Shown here piece by piece: positions 5,950-10,074 of a DNA stretch of 10,074 bases. The translations under genes and the position numbers were made by a program. This stretch comes from Desulfatitalea sp. (GTDB lineage: Bacteria; Desulfobacterota; Desulfobacteria; Desulfobacterales; Desulfosarcinaceae): positions 1-10,074 of the forward strand of contig JABDRH010000629.1 of assembly GCA_013041835.1 (NCBI GenBank), read 5' to 3'. The stretch's first letter is position 1. Every line of letters starts with the position of its first letter. The notes beneath the pieces are model-generated. The model saw only the letters and a list, made by a program, of their open reading frames with translations. It ran no database searches and was not told where the DNA came from.

Positions 5950-8727
5950 TCACCCCGTACTCTGCATGGCCGCTGCGATGCCGTTGATGCTCAGAAACAG
6001 CGCTTGGCGCAAGGGCATGGATTGCTCTTCGGGGTGTTCGGCCCAACGCCTGAGAAGTTCGACCTGGATCAGGTTGAGGACGTCGGTATAGGGGTTGCGC
6101 AGAACGATGGATTGCTGAATGGCGATGTGATTGTCCAACAGTTTCTCCTGGCCGGTGATCTTCAACACGGCCGATTGGATTTTTTCAAACTCCGCTGCGA
6201 TGATGTCGTGGAAACGATCCTGCGAGAGGCCGCTATAAGCCTGTGCGATCTCTATGCGGGTACGGGCCAGTTCCAACTGTACGTTTTCTATTACCGTGCG
6301 GAAGAAGGGCCAGCTTTGCCACATCGATTGCAACTGCTCCAAGGCTTGCGCATCATTTTTGATTTCTTCTTCGATGGCCGTGCCGGCGCCGTACCAGCCC
6401 GGTAGATTATAACGGGTCTGGGTCCAGGAGAAGACCCAGGGGATGGCTCGCAGGTCGTCGAACCGCACCTCGCTGGCCGAGACCCTGGAGACCGGTCGAG
6501 AGGCAATGGGCAGGTTGCCGATATGCTCGATAGGTGTGAGCTGTTTGTACCATGGCCAAAACGTTGGATCGTCGATGAGCTTTCGGTAGGCCTGCATGGA
6601 TTGGATGGCGATGCGCTCCATAAGGGCCTGCATGGGCGGGCTGCATCCCACGTCGCATTCTTTGTCGTGGGCGGTCAGCAGCAAGGCATTGACGATTTGC
6701 TCCAGGTGCCGGCGGGCGATGAAAGGCCGGGCATAACGGAAGGAGATCACTTCGCCTTGTTCAGTAAAGCGTATGCGGCCGCTGCGGCTCTGGATGGGGA
6801 TGGCGAAAATGGCCTGATTGGCGCGGCCGCCGCCACGGCCCACGCTGCCACCCCGGCCATGGAAGAAGCGCATCTTGATATTGTTTTTCAGGCCAACTTC
6901 CGACAGGTTTTCCTGACCCTTGTGCAGTGCCCAGTTGGCCATCCAGAAGCCGCCGTCCTTGTTGCTGTCCGAGTATCCCAGCATAATCTCCTGGAAATCG
7001 CCACGTGCGCTGAGATGACGCCGGTAGAGGGCATTTTTATATAGGGCCTCCATCAGCGATGCAGCTTCTTGCAGATCTTCGATGGTTTCAAAGAGAGGCA
7101 CGACATCCAACGGCGTGGTGACGACATCGTTTTTCATGCGCCACATGCCAACCTCTTTGGCCAGCAGCAGCACTTCCAGCAAGTCGCTTACCGAATGGGT
7201 CATGCTGACGATGTAAGCACCGATCGCCTGTTCATCCTTGTTCATAACCCGACGCATCAGCTTGAATACATTCAACAGTTCGGTGGTTTGGTCCGAGAAG
7301 TCTCCCAGCTCACCACAGAGAGGTCTCGGATTGGCCAGCTCTTTTTCCAGGAGATAGACTTTTTCCGACTCGCTAAGGGTCGGGTAGTTTTCGCTGACAC
7401 CGCCTAACGCCAGCAGCTCCGCAATTACCGCCCCATTTACCTGGCTGTGCTGACGAATGTCCAGCGCGGCCAAATGAAAACCGAATACCCGGCTGCGGAT
7501 GGTCAGATTGGAAAGGCTTTGGTAGGAGGAAAGCGCCTCAAGTCCGCAGTCGGCCAGGCTGTTTTGAAGAAGTGTCAAATCGTTCCGGAATTGCGATATG
7601 CTATAGATGCTGTTATCCGGATCCGCTTGGAATTGTTTGAGGTGCGCTAGCATATAGGCGATTTTAAGCCGGAAGGGCTCGAAACGGTAACGATGCAGTT
7701 TGTCCGGATCCAACGCGATCGTCCCGGCCTCGCGTTTAATATTTTCCATCAGGGCATGGGGCACGGCCACGCGCAGCGATGAGATGCTCAGCTCCTTCCA
7801 TAATGCTTCGATGGACTTTCGGTAGTTGTCCAGGGCCGCATTTCGCTGTGCGTCCAGCGTTTGGGCCGTGATGTCGTGGGTCACAAAGGGATTGCCGTCC
7901 CGGTCTCCGCCGATCCAGGAGCGAAAACGCAAAAAAGGCGAAGAATCGTTGATATTGTAATAGGTGCTCAACGCTTCGCTCAGATCGTCGATGATGCGTG
8001 GCAGGGTTTCCCAGATGGCATGGGTCTGGTAGTAGATGCCGTTATTCACCTCATCGTGCACGCGCAGCCGATCCGGGCGCACGTCGTCCGTCACCAACAG
8101 CAGGGCCACTTCATGGGCGATGTGGTCGATCGTGCGGGCCATGTCCCGATCGGAAAGCGGCCGGTCCTGGGATAGGCGCTGCAGCAACTCGGCGATGCGG
8201 TCTTGCTTGAGCAGAATGGTCCCGCGGCGGACCTCGGTGGGATGCGCGGTAAGGGTCGGTTCGATGTCCAACTCTTGGACCAGCAGGCGTATCTCGTCTT
8301 CGGATAGACCCTGCTGCTTGAGCAGATGGATTGCTTCGAGGATCGACCCCTTACGCGGGCTTTCCGACGTTTCCTTTTGGGCCGCCAGGCGATTGATGCG
8401 AATGATCTCCTGCCGTTCGGCTTCGTTGACCATGTGAAAAAAGGCGGTAAAGGCGCGACAGATCCAGACCAGTTGATCCAGGTCGAGGTCCGCGATGCGC
8501 GGCTGCAGGTTGGTGTGGGACCGCCACTGATTCGAATGGGAAGCGGCCTCGCAAAGATCCATCAGATCCTCGATCATTCGGGCGGTTTCGATCCCGGCCT
8601 GTTGACGCACGACCTGCCGCACAAGTCGGCCGATGAGATCAAGCTTATATCGCAAGGGTTTAGTTATGCCCAGTGTCCGTCCAACGCTTGCGGTGGTTTC
8701 TTTGTCAGTCATGCGCTTGATTCCCAT
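5950..8727 (-). CDS. ppc: Phosphoenolpyruvate carboxylase
   Basis: This 925-residue enzyme adds bicarbonate to phosphoenolpyruvate to give oxaloacetate and phosphate, refilling the TCA cycle or feeding aspartate synthesis in the cytoplasm. Every family hallmark is present: LTAHPTEVRRG with the catalytic His162, FRSWIGGDRDGNPFVT (268-283), FGFHLAALDIRQHS with Arg425, GYSDSNKDGG (584-593), FHGRGGSVGRGGG (622-634) with Arg625 and Arg631, and RAIPWVFSWTQTR (760-772). Length is slightly above the E. coli enzyme (883). The chain ends MQSTG, whereas E. coli ends RNTG; by alignment Ser923 replaces Asn881 and an Arg replaces Lys773, two residues of the E. coli aspartate-inhibitor site. The ATG at 8727 has no clear ribosome site; Met6 at 8712 has only a weak GGGA ahead of it, so the true start is uncertain by five codons. 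Third positions are strongly G/C. The gene appears to be a single unit converging on the peroxidase gene. The function call is very firm. Confidence 0.99.
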   Translation of the reverse strand: MGIKRMTDKETTASVGRTLGITKPLRYKLDLIGRLVRQVVRQQAGIETARMIEDLMDLCEAASHSNQWRSHTNLQPRIADLDLDQLVWICRAFTAFFHMVNEAERQEIIRINRLAAQKETSESPRKGSILEAIHLLKQQGLSEDEIRLLVQELDIEPTLTAHPTEVRRGTILLKQDRIAELLQRLSQDRPLSDRDMARTIDHIAHEVALLLVTDDVRPDRLRVHDEVNNGIYYQTHAIWETLPRIIDDLSEALSTYYNINDSSPFLRFRSWIGGDRDGNPFVTHDITAQTLDAQRNAALDNYRKSIEALWKELSISSLRVAVPHALMENIKREAGTIALDPDKLHRYRFEPFRLKIAYMLAHLKQFQADPDNSIYSISQFRNDLTLLQNSLADCGLEALSSYQSLSNLTIRSRVFGFHLAALDIRQHSQVNGAVIAELLALGGVSENYPTLSESEKVYLLEKELANPRPLCGELGDFSDQTTELLNVFKLMRRVMNKDEQAIGAYIVSMTHSVSDLLEVLLLAKEVGMWRMKNDVVTTPLDVVPLFETIEDLQEAASLMEALYKNALYRRHLSARGDFQEIMLGYSDSNKDGGFWMANWALHKGQENLSEVGLKNNIKMRFFHGRGGSVGRGGGRANQAIFAIPIQSRSGRIRFTEQGEVISFRYARPFIARRHLEQIVNALLLTAHDKECDVGCSPPMQALMERIAIQSMQAYRKLIDDPTFWPWYKQLTPIEHIGNLPIASRPVSRVSASEVRFDDLRAIPWVFSWTQTRYNLPGWYGAGTAIEEEIKNDAQALEQLQSMWQSWPFFRTVIENVQLELARTRIEIAQAYSGLSQDRFHDIIAAEFEKIQSAVLKITGQEKLLDNHIAIQQSIVLRNPYTDVLNLIQVELLRRWAEHPEEQSMPLRQALFLSINGIAAAMQSTG

Positions 8728-8805
8728 GGCTCATGATAAGGGGTGGAAAGAATCGACGGACTTGTTCCGAACTGAAAAAACGGCCGGTCTATCAGTCCCA
8801 TCTTC

Positions 8806-8832
8806 TTGGTATCGGGACCCACACTGTACCAA
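8806..8832. promoter_or_regulatory. Operator-like inverted repeat upstream of ppc
   Basis: TTGGTA at 8806-8811 and TACCAA at 8827-8832 form a perfect 6-bp inverted repeat whose half-sites are 21 bp apart, two turns of DNA, so a dimeric regulator could bind one face. It lies about 80-105 bp before the ppc start. I found no convincing sigma70 boxes on the minus strand here, so its role is speculative. Confidence 0.3.
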
Positions 8833-8976
8833 CGTATCCAATTCGACACGGCTTTCGATAGTGGTACTGGGTTTTCAATAGCGCCCGATATGAAAGATCA
8901 GCACTTGCCGCTATCGGATCTGAGTATGCCAAGGCAGGGTTTGGGTGTCAATAGCGATAGAAATACAAGATGTTGA

Positions 8977-9087
8977 ACGACATTCCATTTAAAATTATTG
9001 GTGCAAATCAAAAAACAGGAGCAGCTTAAAAGCCTTCGCGGTCAATTAAAATGGAATGGCGACCTTGAGACGGTGCGGATAGATTAA
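8977..9087 (+). pseudogene. VapB-type antitoxin C-terminal remnant
   Basis: The frame gives LKLLVQIKKQEQLKSLRG and then QLKWNGDLETVRID before the TAA at 9085-9087. The 'aLkLLv.ikkQe.lrslrGklkWeGDLd.mR.d' tail is a pattern I know from VapB antitoxins, whose C-terminus wraps the VapC toxin. The frame is blocked just upstream by a TGA at 8974-8976. The neighbouring frame reads EIQDVERHS, which would supply the expected helix before it, so a frameshift lies at about 8980-8989 and the N-terminal DNA-binding half is missing or unrecognisable. No PIN-domain VapC start (MxxxDTS) follows before the next gene, so the pair is probably decayed. The call relies on recalled motif similarity. Confidence 0.5.
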
Positions 9088-9097
9088 TGCCTAATTG

Positions 9098-9111
9098 CGC
9101 CGGCTTTTTTT
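9098..9111 (+). terminator. Weak T-run terminator-like site after the VapB remnant
   Basis: GCGCCGGC runs directly into seven T residues just downstream of the remnant stop. The upstream partner for a stem is poor (GGTGC at 9073-9077 could pair with GCGCC across a long loop). It may be the degraded terminator of the lost toxin-antitoxin unit. Confidence 0.2.
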
Positions 9112-9131
9112 CCGTCTTCAAGGCGTGTCAA

Positions 9132-9148
9132 AGGACGCATCGTGTCCT
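9132..9148. terminator. Hairpin downstream of the oxidoreductase gene
   Basis: AGGAC at 9132-9136 pairs with GTCCT at 9144-9148, with two further inner pairs (one G-T), giving a seven-pair stem with a three-base loop. It sits 33-49 bp after the minus-strand stop at 9181. Only TTTG follows in the minus direction, so termination would be weak. Confidence 0.35.
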
Positions 9149-9180
9149 GCTCAATATTGGTCTAATCTGTTACTTGTGCG

Positions 9181-10074
9181 TCATTTCCCGAAAGCGGAAT
9201 CTATCGTTCTAGCTGCGCGCGTTCCGAATTCGACCGCCGTGTTCTGTCCGGCCGCCGACATGAAGTCAGCGGCGAATTGGACCCGGGAGGCAGGGTTGAT
9301 CCTTGCATTGAAAGCGTCGATGGCCCGATAGGCCCCGACCTGTGTGAATGGCAGGGCAAGCGGCCAACGGGTGACGTGTGTGACATCCACGTAGCCCTTG
9401 ATTTCGGGAAATACCTTGAATACGGTCTCCAGGGTTTTGGCAATGATGGTCGCATCGTCTTTTGCGAGGTAACGTGTGGCGGCATCGGTTTCCCACAGCG
9501 CGGTGATCATGCCGTGGCCTTCCGGCGCAAGATTCGATGCCTTGTTATGCTCCAGAACCAAAACGGCAATCTCCTTGCTTTCCCGAGATGACAGTTGAAC
9601 CAAAAAGGCCCTGGCATCCGGCACCACGGTGGACCCGATGCCTACCGCGATGCTCTGGGTATAATCCAATTTTTCATTAAGTGGCTGCAAAATGGCCGCG
9701 TAGCCCTCGCAAATCCGGTTGGCCACCGGAAGGGGGCAACTGACCACACAGGCCGTCGCCTTTTGTGTTTCGGGATCAAGCCCTTGGGTCTGCCATGTGA
9801 CCGCCACATGATCCCCATGGTCGGCAACGCGGGTGGCAGGGCTTTGCAGCCGAATGTCCAGGTGCTGGGCCAAATCCCTGGCAAAGCGATTCAGTCCACC
9901 GTTAAGGTAGAGAAATCGGTTTCCGAATCCATTGGCCAGGGCCGAAAAAAATTCGACCTTGGAAGCCTTGTTGGAATTGGCCAGCAACATGGTCCGGACC
10001 ATGGGCTCGCAAAGATAATCGTTGATCTCCGCATTCACGGTTCGAAGCACATAATCACGGGCGCTTTCCGTATC
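9181..10074 (-). CDS. FAD-dependent amine-oxidase/protoporphyrinogen-oxidase-like protein, C-terminal part
   Basis: The last 297 residues of a flavoprotein lie here; the frame stays open to the window edge (DTESARDYVLRTVNAEIND...), so the GxGxxG FAD-binding N-terminus is beyond base 10074. Visible features are LYLNGGLNRFARDLAQHLDI followed by RLQSPATRV, the 'GGl.rl...La..l.i.l.t.V..v' block typical of flavin amine oxidases and protoporphyrinogen-oxidase relatives, then LEHNKASNLAPEGHGMITAL, THVTRWPLALPFTQVGAY, and a tail NTAVEFGTRAARTIDSAFGK equivalent to the FAD-contacting 'G.i.sG..aA..i' end. The substrate is unknown: members oxidise porphyrinogens, amines, carotenoid precursors or other lipids. 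It ends with TGA about 94 bp from the VapB relic and faces away from it. It is not obviously linked to ppc. The superfamily call is firm; the specific reaction is open. Confidence 0.85.
   Translation of the reverse strand, partial: DTESARDYVLRTVNAEINDYLCEPMVRTMLLANSNKASKVEFFSALANGFGNRFLYLNGGLNRFARDLAQHLDIRLQSPATRVADHGDHVAVTWQTQGLDPETQKATACVVSCPLPVANRICEGYAAILQPLNEKLDYTQSIAVGIGSTVVPDARAFLVQLSSRESKEIAVLVLEHNKASNLAPEGHGMITALWETDAATRYLAKDDATIIAKTLETVFKVFPEIKGYVDVTHVTRWPLALPFTQVGAYRAIDAFNARINPASRVQFAADFMSAAGQNTAVEFGTRAARTIDSAFGK

Noticed and set aside
6523..7044. Long plus-strand open frames inside ppc (also 5905-6405, 7069-7407 and 8326-8736)
   Set aside because: They lie wholly or mainly opposite a fully conserved ppc frame, lack ribosome sites and family motifs, and arise from GC-rich codon bias.
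8869..8972. Imperfect direct repeat around TCAATAGCG (8875-8883 and 8948-8956)
   Set aside because: The exact match is only 9 bp and the flanking similarity is patchy, so chance is a fair explanation.
1..10074. CRISPR arrays, tRNA or rRNA genes, riboswitches
   Set aside because: I saw no regularly spaced repeats, no cloverleaf-like sequence and no known aptamer consensus on either strand.

Overview
The window looks like a chromosomal segment of a Gram-negative bacterium, most likely a Desulfobacterota (deltaproteobacterial) relative. The clues are a FadL/OmpP1-type outer-membrane protein, a periplasmic di-heme cytochrome c peroxidase, a large bacterial-type PEP carboxylase and a relic of a DUF3786-type protein, a family I associate with sulfate reducers and other anaerobes. 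The taxonomic call is inference; no rRNA or other marker is present.

Layout. Bases 1-720 are gene debris: a frameshifted C-terminal piece of a DUF3786-like gene, directly abutted by a transposase-like remnant, then a possible minus-strand fragment. Bases 720-1320 hold no convincing gene. They carry a sigma70-like promoter followed at once by a strong hairpin, other short repeats, and an unusually strong Shine-Dalgarno sequence with no start codon at the proper distance. Bases 1322-2575 encode the FadL-like porin in AT-rich codons. Bases 2576-2969 hold a 9-bp hairpin fused to a G-quadruplex-type tract, then a promoter with an operator-like palindrome. Bases 2970-3515 encode a small secreted protein of unknown function. 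After a roughly 490-bp gap with an extended -10 promoter and an upstream palindrome, 4006-5904 encodes the di-heme peroxidase. It converges, with 45 bp between stop codons, on ppc (minus, 8727-5950). Upstream of ppc lies a 450-bp spacer containing a relic of a VapB antitoxin tail without a recognisable VapC. The right edge is the C-terminal part of a minus-strand flavin-dependent oxidoreductase.

Function. Three themes are supported: outer-membrane uptake of hydrophobic compounds (FadL-like), periplasmic peroxide reduction or related di-heme oxidation chemistry, and anaplerotic oxaloacetate formation (Ppc). The genes do not form one operon and I see no evidence of a single linked pathway. I found no convincing new multi-gene system. 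The most useful leads are the altered aspartate-inhibition residues of Ppc, the NSA variant of the FadL NPA motif, the hairpin/G-tract element, the unpaired Shine-Dalgarno before the porin, and the decayed genes at both ends.
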